Source: Streptomyces tsukubensis (lineage in GTDB: Bacteria > Actinomycetota > Actinomycetes > Streptomycetales > Streptomycetaceae). From it: a DNA stretch of 64,000 bases. Location of the stretch: positions 3,308,501 through 3,372,500 of the forward strand of contig NZ_CP020700.1 of the NCBI RefSeq assembly GCF_003932715.1, in the 5' to 3' direction. The first letter of the stretch is position 1, and each line of letters starts with the position of its first letter. Both the position numbers and the translations under genes were made by a program. The notes under the pieces were generated by a model. The model was not told the origin of the DNA, did not search any database, and saw only the letters and a program-made list of their open reading frames with translations. This document shows positions 24,879 to 32,718 of the stretch, piece by piece.

Positions 24879-25110
24879 CGCAAGTGCAACGCCCTGGCGG
24901 CCGGAGATCGGCGGGACGGCCAGGGACACCGTGCGCAACAAGGTGGGACGGGTCATGGACCGGACGCATACGCGCTACTGGCTGCGGCCCCTCGGCGGCG
25001 GCATCGAATGGGACGTACCCGCGGCCGATCTGCGGCCCGTGACCGCCTCCGAACTCCTCAGCACCGCCGTCACCGAGGCCAACGAACGCAGCAAGGGGGC
25101 GACGGCGTGA
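24868..25110 (+). CDS. Small hypothetical protein (second of four)
   Basis: An 80-residue protein (MSTDASATPWRPEIGGTARD, TVRNKVGRVMDRTHTRYWLR, PLGGGIEWDVPAADLRPVTA). The central beta-like segment VGRVMD...YWLRPLGGGIEWDV resembles a small SH3/KOW-type barrel of a family often found in streptomycete accessory operons. Its start overlaps the previous gene by 11 bases and its stop overlaps the next start (GTGA), so the genes form one operon. The function is unknown. Confidence 0.75.
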   Translation: MSTDASATPWRPEIGGTARDTVRNKVGRVMDRTHTRYWLRPLGGGIEWDVPAADLRPVTASELLSTAVTEANERSKGATA

Positions 25111-25259
25111 CCGCGACCGTCTGCGCGCGGTGCCGCGAACTGGAGGACGAGGAGCTGGAGGCCAGGGGGACCGGGGACCAGTCCCGCGCGGCCGACTGCC
25201 GTGTACTGCGCCGCCGCCACGAGGAAGCCGGCCATCCGCCCGCGCCTCCCGAGTCCTGA
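25107..25259 (+). CDS. Very small Cys-containing protein (third of four)
   Basis: A 50-residue protein starting at the GTG at 25107, which overlaps the previous stop (GTGA). It has a CARC motif near the N-terminus and a third Cys near residue 31 (AADCRVLRRR), with an acidic segment between (RELEDEELEARG). It could be a partial zinc knuckle. The tight overlap and the CxxC motif support it being real. The function is unknown. Confidence 0.6.
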   Translation: MTATVCARCRELEDEELEARGTGDQSRAADCRVLRRRHEEAGHPPAPPES

Positions 25260-25324
25260 CCCCACCCGGAAACACCAGCACCCGGCGGACCGCCCCAACG
25301 GTCCGCCGGGGCCCGGAGGTGACC

Positions 25325-25561
25325 ATGACACGCGACGCCCTCGTCGCAAAGGCACGGCGGCCCTTCGACGCCGTCTGCGTCCGCTGCAAGGCCGAAACCT
25401 GCGCCCCGACCGAGGTCGGTTCGGTGGAGCGCGCGAGCGGTCCGCCGGTGGTCCTCTACGCCTGCCCCCGCTGCGTGCTCGGCACCGGCGCGGGCCCCAC
25501 CCCCGGCGAGGACATCAGCCCGCCGAGAGCCCCGGCAGGGGCTACGGGTGCTCCGGAGTGA
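25325..25561 (+). CDS. Small zinc-ribbon-like protein (fourth of four)
   Basis: A 78-residue protein starting at ATG 25325 behind GGAGG. Two CxxC knuckles (CVRCKAETC near residue 18 and CPRC near residue 48) with a short beta region between (VGSVERASGPPVVLYACPRC) suggest one zinc ribbon. The C-terminus is a disordered Pro/Gly tail. It follows the third small gene after 65 bases and overlaps the 3' end of the convergent EF-hand gene by 20 bases (25542-25561). Confidence 0.7.
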   Translation: MTRDALVAKARRPFDAVCVRCKAETCAPTEVGSVERASGPPVVLYACPRCVLGTGAGPTPGEDISPPRAPAGATGAPE

Positions 25562-26057
25562 CGTAGTACGCCGCGAACGCCTTCAGTGCGTCGTCCTCGC
25601 GGATGCGGCCGTCGCCGTCCGGGTCGAGGGCGCGGGACGCCTCCGCGGCGATCGCGGGGGAGACGCCCAGGACGGTCAGGACCCGCTCCGCCGCGCCCGT
25701 CGTCACGCCCTCGCCGTCGGTGTCCGCGACGGCAAGCACCGCGTGCAGGAACGGGCGGGCGATCTCCGCGAAGCGCTCCGGGTTGTCCCGGAGGCGCTTG
25801 ACCGCCCCGGTGACGAACTCCTGGCGGCTGACGCGCTGGTCGCCGTCGACGTCGGCGATCCCGGCCATGCCCTGCCAGAAGGCCTCGGCACCGCTGTAGA
25901 GCGCCTGGCCCTTGTCGCAGCGGGGAGTCGTGGAGAACTCGGCGAGCAGCCTCGCGGCCGCCCCGCTGAAGTCCTCACGGTCGATGAAGCCGTTGCCGTC
26001 CTGATCGAATGCGGCGAACCGAGACGCAATCTTGCGCTCGTACTCTGCGCTGTCCAT
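25542..26057 (-). CDS. EF-hand calcium-binding protein (calerythrin/Cab type)
   Basis: A 171-residue protein with four EF-hand positions. Loop 1 is DQDGNGFIDRED (about 18-29), loop 2 DVDGDQRVSRQE (about 67-78), loop 3 DTDGEGVTTGAA (degenerate at position 12) and loop 4 DPDGDGRIREDD. Loops 1, 2 and 4 keep the acidic residues needed to bind calcium. Length and arrangement match calerythrin and streptomycete Cab proteins, which are calmodulin-like, cytoplasmic and linked to spore germination or aerial growth. The start is the ATG of MDSAEYERKIASRF. It is divergent from the sigma factor gene. Confidence 0.93.
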   Translation of the reverse strand: MDSAEYERKIASRFAAFDQDGNGFIDREDFSGAAARLLAEFSTTPRCDKGQALYSGAEAFWQGMAGIADVDGDQRVSRQEFVTGAVKRLRDNPERFAEIARPFLHAVLAVADTDGEGVTTGAAERVLTVLGVSPAIAAEASRALDPDGDGRIREDDALKAFAAYYVTPEHP

Positions 26058-26390
26058 GCGGGGAGCGTAAGGCCCCGAGCGGCTGACGCGTGCAACTACC
26101 CGCCAATTGACCCAGCGCGAACGGAAAACCAACCGCCGGTGACGGGCCGATGAGCCCCCACCGCTCCCCCGCCACCAGCGGTGACCTGCGGTAACGGGCG
26201 CACCTGCACAAGCCCCATACCACCTCGACCCGCCCCTGGGGGCGCACTTGGCGCAAAGGGGCGTACCCAGCAGGGTGCGCGCACTAGATTCGGGGGGAGG
26301 GGTAGGCGTACACGACGGAACAGCGGAACACAGCGGACAGAACAGCGGACGAGACAAGGGCAGGGCGGACAGGGTTGGGGGCCGGGACCG
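26058..26390. other. Intergenic, 333 bases, divergent promoters
   Basis: Space between the EF-hand and sigma factor starts. A TAGATT hexamer near 26285 followed by a G-rich leader is a plausible -10 for the sigma operon. No gene is seen. Confidence 0.4.
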
Positions 26391-26972
26391 ATGGCTAAGG
26401 ACACGCAGCTGCGCTGGGACCGCCGGATGCAGCAGCGGCTGGCCCGGGGCGAGGCCGCGGCGCTCGGTGAGCTGTACGACAAGTTCGCGTCCCTCGTGCA
26501 CAGCCTGGCCCACCGGGTGCTCGACGACGACGAGGCGGCCGACCAGGTCACCCGGGACGTCTTCGGCTATCTCTGGGAGAACCCCGACGCCTACGACCCG
26601 CGGCACGGCTCGATGCGCTCCTGGGTGGCCCGGGTGACCAACCGGCACGCCGTGGACCGGCTGCGGCGCACCGGAGCGGCCGCGCTGGCCCGGGGTGCCG
26701 ACGGCACCACGGAGCAGTTGGAGCAGCGGGTGCTGCGGGCCGCGGCCGAGGCCCGTGCCGACTACATACGCACCTCCATGCCGGCCCCGCTGCGCCAGGC
26801 GCTGGAGCTGGCCTACTTCGAACGGCGGGACTACCGCCAGACCGCCGCCGATCTCGGGGTGACCGAGGACGAGGCCCGGCGCAGGCTCCGGCTCGGGCTG
26901 CAGCTGCTGTCGACCGCCCACAGCCGCCCGGTGGAGGGCGGCGTACCGCCCGGTCATGGACGCTCCCTGTGA
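26391..26972 (+). CDS. ECF-type RNA polymerase sigma factor
   Basis: A 193-residue sigma-70-family protein with regions 2 and 4 only. Region 2 spans about residues 20-90 (LYDKFASLVHSLAHRVLDDD, FGYLWENPDAYDPRHGSMRS, WVARVTNRHAVDRLRR) and region 4 about 120-175 (PAPLRQALELAYFERRDYRQ, TAADLGVTEDEARRRLRLGL). It starts at ATG 26391. It overlaps the next gene by 4 bases (GTGA), the usual layout for an ECF sigma factor with its anti-sigma factor. The regulon cannot be read from here, and the promoter at 26285 does not show an obvious autoregulatory motif. Confidence 0.9.
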   Translation: MAKDTQLRWDRRMQQRLARGEAAALGELYDKFASLVHSLAHRVLDDDEAADQVTRDVFGYLWENPDAYDPRHGSMRSWVARVTNRHAVDRLRRTGAAALARGADGTTEQLEQRVLRAAAEARADYIRTSMPAPLRQALELAYFERRDYRQTAADLGVTEDEARRRLRLGLQLLSTAHSRPVEGGVPPGHGRSL

Positions 26973-28339
26973 ACGGCCCGGCGGCAGGGGAAGGGGACGA
27001 CGAACCCGAGGAGGTCCGAGGGGCGCCGCGGACGCCCGGCTCACGGCCGACCGGTGACGACCACCGGCCCCCGCCGGGGCCGTCCGCGGTGCCCCGCCCG
27101 GCGACGAGTCCGGGAGAGAGTCCGAAGCCGTGCGGCCCCGCGCACGGCACCCCGCCAGCCGACCATCCGGCCGAGGCCGATATGCCCCGTACACCAGACC
27201 GACCGATCCACGCCATGGACGGAGGAGACGACTCCGAAGGGCCGTTCCCCCACCGCGTCCTGAAGTCCCTGCTCGGCGCGTGGGCGCTGGCCGCCTGCTC
27301 TCCCGAGGAGACCGCGGCCGTCGACGCGCACCTGACCGGATGCGCGCCCTGCGAGGACGAGGCGCGGCGGCTCCGCGGTGCGGTCGAGCTGCTGCACACC
27401 GAACGGGACCTCGACCTGCCTGCGTCGCTGCGGTTCCGGGTGCTGGAGAACTGCCTGGTCCGCAGGCCGCCCCGGATCCCGGTGCCGGACTGGGCCGCTC
27501 CGTACGATGCGGAGACGGCACGGCTCGACGCCCTGCTCCGCGACATCGGCGGACGGGACTGGGACGTCCCGGTCCCGCTGCGCTGGTTCGACGGACAGCG
27601 GGCGGTCGAGGAGTGGACGACCGTCAGCCGGGTGATCGGGCATCTGATGAGCATCGACGGGCTGGTGGCGAGTGCCCTCGGGCTCGACGACCCGATCGGG
27701 CGTGAGGCGCCGAGGGGTCCGGCGGAGCGGACGGAGAAGTTCTGGCGGGCCGAATCGGGTCCCCGCGGCCGGTCCGTCCACCCGCCGTGGCGGGAGCAGA
27801 GCCACACCCTGATCCGTACGGTCTCCTTCGCCGGTCCCGGCGCCGCCGATCTGTCGGTGTCGTACGGCGACTTCTCGCTCCCGCTGCGGGACTCGATGAT
27901 CGACCGGGCCTTCGAATGCTGGATCCACGCCGACGACATCGCGGGCGCGGTGGCCTATCCGTACGATCCGCCGCGCGGCCCGCATCTGAACCGGATGATC
28001 GACCTGGCGGCCAGGCTGCTGCCCGCGGCGCTCGCCGGACGGCGGCGGGCCGGTCTGGCCGGGCCCGTACGGCAGCTCGTCACGGCAGGCGCGCCGGGGC
28101 GCTCCGTCCATCTGGAGGTGGAGGGCGCGGGCGGCGGGAACTGGTACATCGCGCTGGACTCCCCGGCAGCGCTCGGTTCACCCGACCACACGGTGGCGCA
28201 AGTGGCGCTGGACGCGGTGGAGTTCTGCAAGCTGGTCGCCGGTCATGTGCCGCCGGAGGACGCGGCGGCGGGCCAGGACGGGGACCGGGAGGCGATCCGG
28301 GATCTGCTGTTCGCGGCGGCGTCACTGAGCAGGCTCTGA
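26969..28339 (+). CDS. Zinc-finger anti-sigma-like protein fused to a maleylpyruvate-isomerase-like domain
   Basis: A 456-residue protein. About 85 residues of disordered Pro-rich sequence are followed by a zinc-binding anti-sigma (ZAS) motif, VDAHLTGCAPCEDEARRL (His-x3-Cys-x2-Cys), near residues 118-135. Residues 170-450 resemble the DinB-fold, mycothiol-dependent maleylpyruvate isomerase group (DWAAPYDAETARLDALLRDI, VEEWTTVSRVIGHLMSIDGL, FECWIHADDIAGAVAYPYDP). The start is the GTG overlapping the sigma stop, although internal ATGs near 27182 and 27215 would remove the disordered part. There is no membrane segment, so any anti-sigma action is cytoplasmic and may respond to redox or mycothiol. 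This fusion is known in actinobacteria but its signal is not. Confidence 0.85.
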   Translation: MNGPAAGEGDDEPEEVRGAPRTPGSRPTGDDHRPPPGPSAVPRPATSPGESPKPCGPAHGTPPADHPAEADMPRTPDRPIHAMDGGDDSEGPFPHRVLKSLLGAWALAACSPEETAAVDAHLTGCAPCEDEARRLRGAVELLHTERDLDLPASLRFRVLENCLVRRPPRIPVPDWAAPYDAETARLDALLRDIGGRDWDVPVPLRWFDGQRAVEEWTTVSRVIGHLMSIDGLVASALGLDDPIGREAPRGPAERTEKFWRAESGPRGRSVHPPWREQSHTLIRTVSFAGPGAADLSVSYGDFSLPLRDSMIDRAFECWIHADDIAGAVAYPYDPPRGPHLNRMIDLAARLLPAALAGRRRAGLAGPVRQLVTAGAPGRSVHLEVEGAGGGNWYIALDSPAALGSPDHTVAQVALDAVEFCKLVAGHVPPEDAAAGQDGDREAIRDLLFAAASLSRL

Positions 28340-28345
28340 CCTCGC

Positions 28346-28370
28346 CGCCGCCGGAACGCAACCGGCGGCG
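28346..28370. terminator. Stem-loop between convergent genes
   Basis: CGCCGCCGG, seven bases, CCGGCGGCG: a 9-bp stem just past the anti-sigma gene stop. It is followed by a 14-bp unit GGGCTCAGAGGTCA repeated in tandem at 28389-28416 before the purU stop. Confidence 0.5.
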
Positions 28371-28419
28371 ACGGCGGTCTTGGAGTAAGGGCTCAGAGGT
28401 CAGGGCTCAGAGGTCAGGG

Positions 28420-29271
28420 TCAGGCGAAGACGACGGTACGGTGCCCGTTCAGCAGGATCCGGTGCTCGGCGTGCCACTTCACCGCGCGCGCCAGCGCCTG
28501 GCACTCCACGTCCCGGCCCACCGCGACGAGCTGGTCCGGGGTGACCTCGTGGCCGACCCGCTCCACCTCCTGCTCGATGATCGGGCCCTCGTCGAGATCG
28601 GCCGTCACATAGTGCGCGGTCGCCCCGATCAGCTTCACTCCGCGGGCATGCGCCTGGTGGTAGGGCTTGGCGCCCTTGAAGCTCGGCAGGAAGGAGTGGT
28701 GGATATTGATGATCCGGCCGCTGAGCTGCTTGCACAGATCGTCGGAGAGCACCTGCATATAGCGGGCGAGGACCACCAGCTCGACGTCCTGCTCCCGGAC
28801 CAGCTCCAGCAGCTCGGCCTCGGCCTCGGGCTTGTTGTCGCGGGTCACCGGGATATGGCGGAAGGGGACTCCGTACGAGCCGACCAGCGCTTCGAAGTCG
28901 CGGTGGTTGGAGACGACCGCGGCGATCTCCACCGGCAGCGCGCCGATCCGGGAGCGGAAGAGGAGGTCGTTGAGGCAGTGACCGAACTTGCTGACCATCA
29001 GGACGATCCGCATGGGCTCGTCGGCGCGGTGGATCTGCCAGTCCATCTGGAAGGAGTCGCCGACGGCGGTGAAGCTGGCCCGCAGCTTGTCCACCGTCAC
29101 CGGCTGCTCGGCCGAGAACTGGACGCGCATGAAGAACAGACCGGTGTCCTGGTCACCGAACTGGCGGCTGTCCTCGATATTGCAGCCGGTGATGAAGAGG
29201 TAACTCGACACAGCGTGCACAATGCCCTGTTTGTCCGGGCAGGACAGCGTCAGTACGTACTGTTCGGTCAT
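28420..29271 (-). CDS. purU: Formyltetrahydrofolate deformylase
   Basis: A 283-residue protein. The N-terminal ACT domain (residues 1-80: YVLTLSCPDKQGIVHAVSSY, FGDQDTGLFFMRVQF) precedes a formyltransferase-fold catalytic domain from residue 86 (MRIVLMVSKFGHCLNDLLFR). The catalytic trio Asn189, His191 and Asp227 is seen in GRIINIHHSFLPSFKGAKPY and ADLDEGPIIEQ. The enzyme releases formate from 10-formyl-tetrahydrofolate, feeding purine synthesis and balancing one-carbon pools in the cytoplasm; ACT domains usually sense glycine or methionine. The start is the ATG of MTEQYVLT. In-frame codons upstream run into the MITE. Confidence 0.95.
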   Translation of the reverse strand: MTEQYVLTLSCPDKQGIVHAVSSYLFITGCNIEDSRQFGDQDTGLFFMRVQFSAEQPVTVDKLRASFTAVGDSFQMDWQIHRADEPMRIVLMVSKFGHCLNDLLFRSRIGALPVEIAAVVSNHRDFEALVGSYGVPFRHIPVTRDNKPEAEAELLELVREQDVELVVLARYMQVLSDDLCKQLSGRIINIHHSFLPSFKGAKPYHQAHARGVKLIGATAHYVTADLDEGPIIEQEVERVGHEVTPDQLVAVGRDVECQALARAVKWHAEHRILLNGHRTVVFA

Positions 29272-29350
29272 CCTCGTAGGGTGCCACACCGGCACCCCGC
29301 GACGCGGGAATCGTCCGCAGAACGGACGCCGGGCACGCCCCCCGGGACTA

Positions 29351-29612
29351 GGCCGTGTCGTCAAAATCCCGCCTGGCCCGCGACGCCCGGCACGCACACT
29401 CTCCCCCTGTGCCCTTCGGGCACGGGAGGTGCCCCCAGCGTTGTCGGGATTTCCCGAGTACGCCCAGTACGAGGGAAACCGCCCCCTGGCTTCGCCGGGG
29501 GGACCCCCACCGCCTTGCGATTGCACGCACCTGGGGGTCCCCCCAGCCGCAGGGCTGGGGGAGCCGCAGGCCCCGCCCTTCGGGCGGACGGCGCTATTTT
29601 GACGACACGGCC
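29351..29612. mobile_element. MITE-like element with 17-bp perfect terminal inverted repeats
   Basis: The 262-base element starts GGCCGTGTCGTCAAAAT and ends in its exact reverse complement, ATTTTGACGACACGGCC (29596-29612). A TA lies on each side (29349-29350 and 29613-29614), as expected for target-site duplication by a TA-targeting IS. The interior has no gene but several GC-rich hairpins (GTGCCC-TTCG-GGGCAC type, CTGGGGG/CCCCCAG). It is probably mobilised by a full-length IS elsewhere in the genome. The gene to its right ends with a TAG made from the TA plus the element's first base. Confidence 0.8.
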
Positions 29613-30058
29613 TAAGCAGACCGGGTCATGATCCGCAGTACGTCCAGCGACCTCGGCGGGGCGTCCGGGTCCTCGGCGTCGTTCCCCGCGAGCCGTACAT
29701 GCGCCTCGCGCGCCGCCCGTACCGCATCCGGCCAGCCGGGATGCTCCAGATACGCGGACACCGGCGCGTCCGGCCCGACCTGGTGCATGATCCGCAGCAC
29801 CCGCAGCACCGCCGCGTCCACCAGCGCGGCCTCGGCCGCGTCCCGGAAGATCGTCCCGACGTACTTCTCGGCGGACCAGTTGTCCAGCCAGGTGTCCTCG
29901 ACCAGCCGGTAGACGGCGTCGGTCACATCGCCGTAGCCCTCCCTCCCCGCCAGCCAGGTCTCCTGGTGGAAGGCGGGGTCGGAGAGCATGTGCAGCACCG
30001 AGCGCACATTGAGGCGCCAACGCCACCAGGGCATGTCAGTGAGCGGCATACCGCCCAT
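29612..30058 (-). CDS. SCO4402-like conserved protein
   Basis: A 148-residue protein starting MGGMPLTDMPWWRWRLNVRS, with a long helical body (LHMLSDPAFHQETWLAGREG, AVYRLVEDTWLDNWSAEKYV, EAALVDAAVLRVLRIMHQVG, YLEHPGWPDAVRAAREAHVR). This matches my memory of a streptomycete family named after SCO4402. The function is unknown; it is soluble and cytoplasmic. The stop codon TAG straddles the junction with the MITE, so the original C-terminus may have been changed. The start could also be the ATG three codons later. Confidence 0.8.
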   Translation of the reverse strand: MGGMPLTDMPWWRWRLNVRSVLHMLSDPAFHQETWLAGREGYGDVTDAVYRLVEDTWLDNWSAEKYVGTIFRDAAEAALVDAAVLRVLRIMHQVGPDAPVSAYLEHPGWPDAVRAAREAHVRLAGNDAEDPDAPPRSLDVLRIMTRSA

Positions 30059-30238
30059 GGTGGAGGAGCGACGTACGCGACGGGAAGGGGGATTCGGGGC
30101 GGACTGCACGCCGTCGATCGTACGTTCCCGCCCCGCGCACCCCACCCGCCCCCCGGTGCACGCTGTTCATCCTTCTGCCATCTTCCCGCCGACAACCCAC
30201 ACTCCGCCGTTACCCCGGTGGCGGAAACGTGATGGTCC

Positions 30239-31603
30239 ATGACGGACAGCAGGCGCCACTCCCCCGCCGCCGGAACCGCCTCCGGAGCCGCCCCCCGAAT
30301 CGCCCGCGGGCCGGAAAGCGACCGGACCGGCGCCCCGGCACCAGCGCTCCGCGCACCCCGCGCCCGCGGCGGGCCGGCCGCCGCCGCGGCCCTCGCCGGG
30401 ACCCTGCTCCTCACCGGCTGCGGCGCGCTCCCCGGCGTGGGGGACGATCCCGACCGGATCACCGTGATGACCTTCGCACCCGAGGGCACCGACGCCACGA
30501 ACATGCCCGGCATGCCCGCCATGGCCAAGGCGTACGCCCGCTGGGCCAATGCCACCGGCGGCATCGACGGCCATGAACTGCGGGTCATCACCTGCAACGA
30601 GGGCGACACCCCGCGCGGCGCGTCCGACTGCGCCCGGCAGGCGGTACGCGAGAAGGCCGACGCGGTCGTGGGCTCGTACAGCCAGCACGGCAACGCCTTC
30701 CTGGCCCCGCTCCAGGCCGCCTCCATCCCCTATATCGGTGGCTACGGCATCTCCGACGACGAGTTCTCCTCGGTCGTCTCCTACCCCGTCAACGCCGGGC
30801 AGGCCGCGCTCCTGGCCGGACAGGGGGTCCAGCTCGCCGACGAATGCCGCCGGGTCGCGATCGTCCGGCCCGACACCGCCGCGGGCGACTCCCTGCCGCA
30901 GCTCCTGGGCGCCGGGCTCGCCCATGCCGGCCGGCCCGCCCCCAAGGACGTCCTCGCGCCCGACAACGCCACCGGCTACGCCCGGGAGGCCGCCCGGGCC
31001 CGGGACCTGGCGGGCGCCGGAGCCGAGGGTAGCTCCGACGAGCGGCCCGGCTGTGTCACGGCGGCCCTCGGGGAACGTACCGAGACCTTCGTCGACTCCT
31101 ACCGCAGACTTCCCGACGACGGCCGCGAGATCAGGTTCTCGTCGGTGAGCGGCAGCGTCGACCAGCCCCTGATCAACCGTACGGGCGGACGTCAGGGGCC
31201 CTACGAGGGCGCGTTCGTCACCGGCTGGTACCCCGGCACGGACGATTCCCGCTGGGACCTCATGAAGAAGGTCATCGGGGAACACGCCTTCGGGGACGAC
31301 CGGATCGACCCGGCCGACGCGGGCGTCCAGACCACGTGGATCGCCTACTCGGTCCTCGCCTCCGCGATCCGGGCCGTCAACTCCGACACGGTCGACTCAC
31401 GGCGCATCATCCAGGCCCTCGACTCCGGCACCGAGGTCACCACCGGAGGCCTCACTCCCACCCTGAACTGGCGCTTCACCGACCTGACCGGTTTCGCGGG
31501 CTATCCGCGGGCCGCGAACCGGTCGGTCACCTTCCATGTCGTACGCGGCGGACGCCTGGTCTCCCAGGGCAAGGGCATCGACGACATCAGCAAGATCCTC
31601 TAG
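30239..31603 (+). CDS. Branched-chain amino acid-type ABC substrate-binding lipoprotein
   Basis: A 454-residue type I periplasmic-binding protein. A long disordered N-terminus precedes the hydrophobic AAAAALAGTLLLTGC, lipobox LTGC (Cys near 61). The mature part follows the LivJ-like pattern: VMTFAPEGTDATNMPGMPAM, YARWANATGGIDGHELRVIT, NEGDTPRGASDCARQAV, VVGSYSQHGNAFLAPLQAAS, and GVQTTWIAYSVLASAIRAVN. No permease or ATPase gene is adjacent, so it may be a receptor without a transporter, or serve a transporter elsewhere. It starts at ATG 30239. It converges with the proline-rich membrane gene. Confidence 0.88.
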   Translation: MTDSRRHSPAAGTASGAAPRIARGPESDRTGAPAPALRAPRARGGPAAAAALAGTLLLTGCGALPGVGDDPDRITVMTFAPEGTDATNMPGMPAMAKAYARWANATGGIDGHELRVITCNEGDTPRGASDCARQAVREKADAVVGSYSQHGNAFLAPLQAASIPYIGGYGISDDEFSSVVSYPVNAGQAALLAGQGVQLADECRRVAIVRPDTAAGDSLPQLLGAGLAHAGRPAPKDVLAPDNATGYAREAARARDLAGAGAEGSSDERPGCVTAALGERTETFVDSYRRLPDDGREIRFSSVSGSVDQPLINRTGGRQGPYEGAFVTGWYPGTDDSRWDLMKKVIGEHAFGDDRIDPADAGVQTTWIAYSVLASAIRAVNSDTVDSRRIIQALDSGTEVTTGGLTPTLNWRFTDLTGFAGYPRAANRSVTFHVVRGGRLVSQGKGIDDISKIL

Positions 31604-31629
31604 CGCCCCGGCTCCCCCGGCTCCCCCTC

Positions 31630-32718
31630 TCAGAGCTGTTCGGCGCGGCGCTCGGTCAGCTCGTGCTCCTCCGCGATCGCGTTCCACATCCCCGCCGCCT
31701 GCCGCTTCGCGTCGGTGGCGGCGGCGCTGGCCCGGTTCCCCTCCACCGCCCGGCGGGTGGTCCGGGCCCGGCCGTCCCGGCAGCCCCGCTCGCCCTGGAC
31801 CTGCTCGGCCCAGGACGCGTAGTGGTCGTCCGCGGCGGCCGACGACTGCCACGCCCTGATCAGGGCGGCGCTCAGCTCACCGCCGCGCGGCAGCCGGTCG
31901 ACACCGAGCGACTGGAGCCGGGCGACCAGAATCCGGCGCTGTTCGGCCGCGCCCCGCAGATCGGTGGCCGCCCGGCCCAGCTCCTGGCACTGCCGGATGT
32001 TGGCCACCGAACGCACCACGGCGTCCCGGCTGTTGTTGCTGTCGGCCAGCAGCCTGTCGAGCGCCTCCGCCTGGGTGCGGGCGGGGCCGTCGGGCCGGTC
32101 CTCCTCCTCGGAGGCGCTCGGGCTGGGCTTGGGCGGCGGGGGCGGGGGCGGGGCGGCCGACCTCGCGGGCGCGGAGGTGCCGGGGGTATTGGCGGCGGCG
32201 GAGGGCGGCGCGTCGTCCTTGCCCGTATCGTCCCCGCCGTAGATCGCGGCGCTCAGCCCGAGCCCCAGCACCGCACAGGCGACGACCACCGCCCCCATCA
32301 CCGCGAGCTGCGAAGCCTTCTGCCGCTCCGCCTCGCGCTCCTCCCGGACGGCCCGGGCCCGGGGGCTCTCGGGGCGGTCGCCGTCCTGCCGGAAGAGGCT
32401 CTCGAACGCGTCTGCCTCCGGCGGGGGTACGGGTGGGAGGAGCCGGGTCTCGTCGTGACCGCGTTCCCGGGGTACGGGCGGGATGAACCGGGTCGCATCG
32501 TCCGCGCCCTCGGGCGGTACGGGCGGGATGAACCGGGTCGCGTCATCGGCACCGTCCGGCGGCACCGGCGCGAGGTTCATGGTGGCGTCTTCCTGCGGTA
32601 CGGGCGCCGGGCCCCAGGGGTCGCCCCACGGCTGCCCGGGGGCGGGCGTGTCGGGTATCCAGGAATCACCGGGGCGGCCGCCCTGACCTTGCCCGTGCCC
32701 ACGTCCGCTGTGCGTCAC
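31630..32718 (-). CDS. Proline-rich single-pass membrane protein
   Basis: A 362-residue protein. Residues 1-120 are Gly/Pro-rich and cytoplasmic, with two copies of ADDATRFIPPVP and a third shorter one (HDETRLLPPVP). The single membrane segment is LAVMGAVVVACAVLGLGLSA (about 140-160). Beyond it are a Pro/Ser-rich linker (APPPPPPPKPSPSASEEE) and an extracellular helical domain (LDRLLADSNNSRDAVVRSVA, NIRQCQELGRAATDLRGAAE) with two Cys that may pair. The GTG at 32718 has GGAGG 5 bases upstream and is preferred over the ATG 4 codons earlier. Similar streptomycete proteins are uncharacterised. Confidence 0.8.
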   Translation of the reverse strand: MTHSGRGHGQGQGGRPGDSWIPDTPAPGQPWGDPWGPAPVPQEDATMNLAPVPPDGADDATRFIPPVPPEGADDATRFIPPVPRERGHDETRLLPPVPPPEADAFESLFRQDGDRPESPRARAVREEREAERQKASQLAVMGAVVVACAVLGLGLSAAIYGGDDTGKDDAPPSAAANTPGTSAPARSAAPPPPPPPKPSPSASEEEDRPDGPARTQAEALDRLLADSNNSRDAVVRSVANIRQCQELGRAATDLRGAAEQRRILVARLQSLGVDRLPRGGELSAALIRAWQSSAAADDHYASWAEQVQGERGCRDGRARTTRRAVEGNRASAAATDAKRQAAGMWNAIAEEHELTERRAEQL

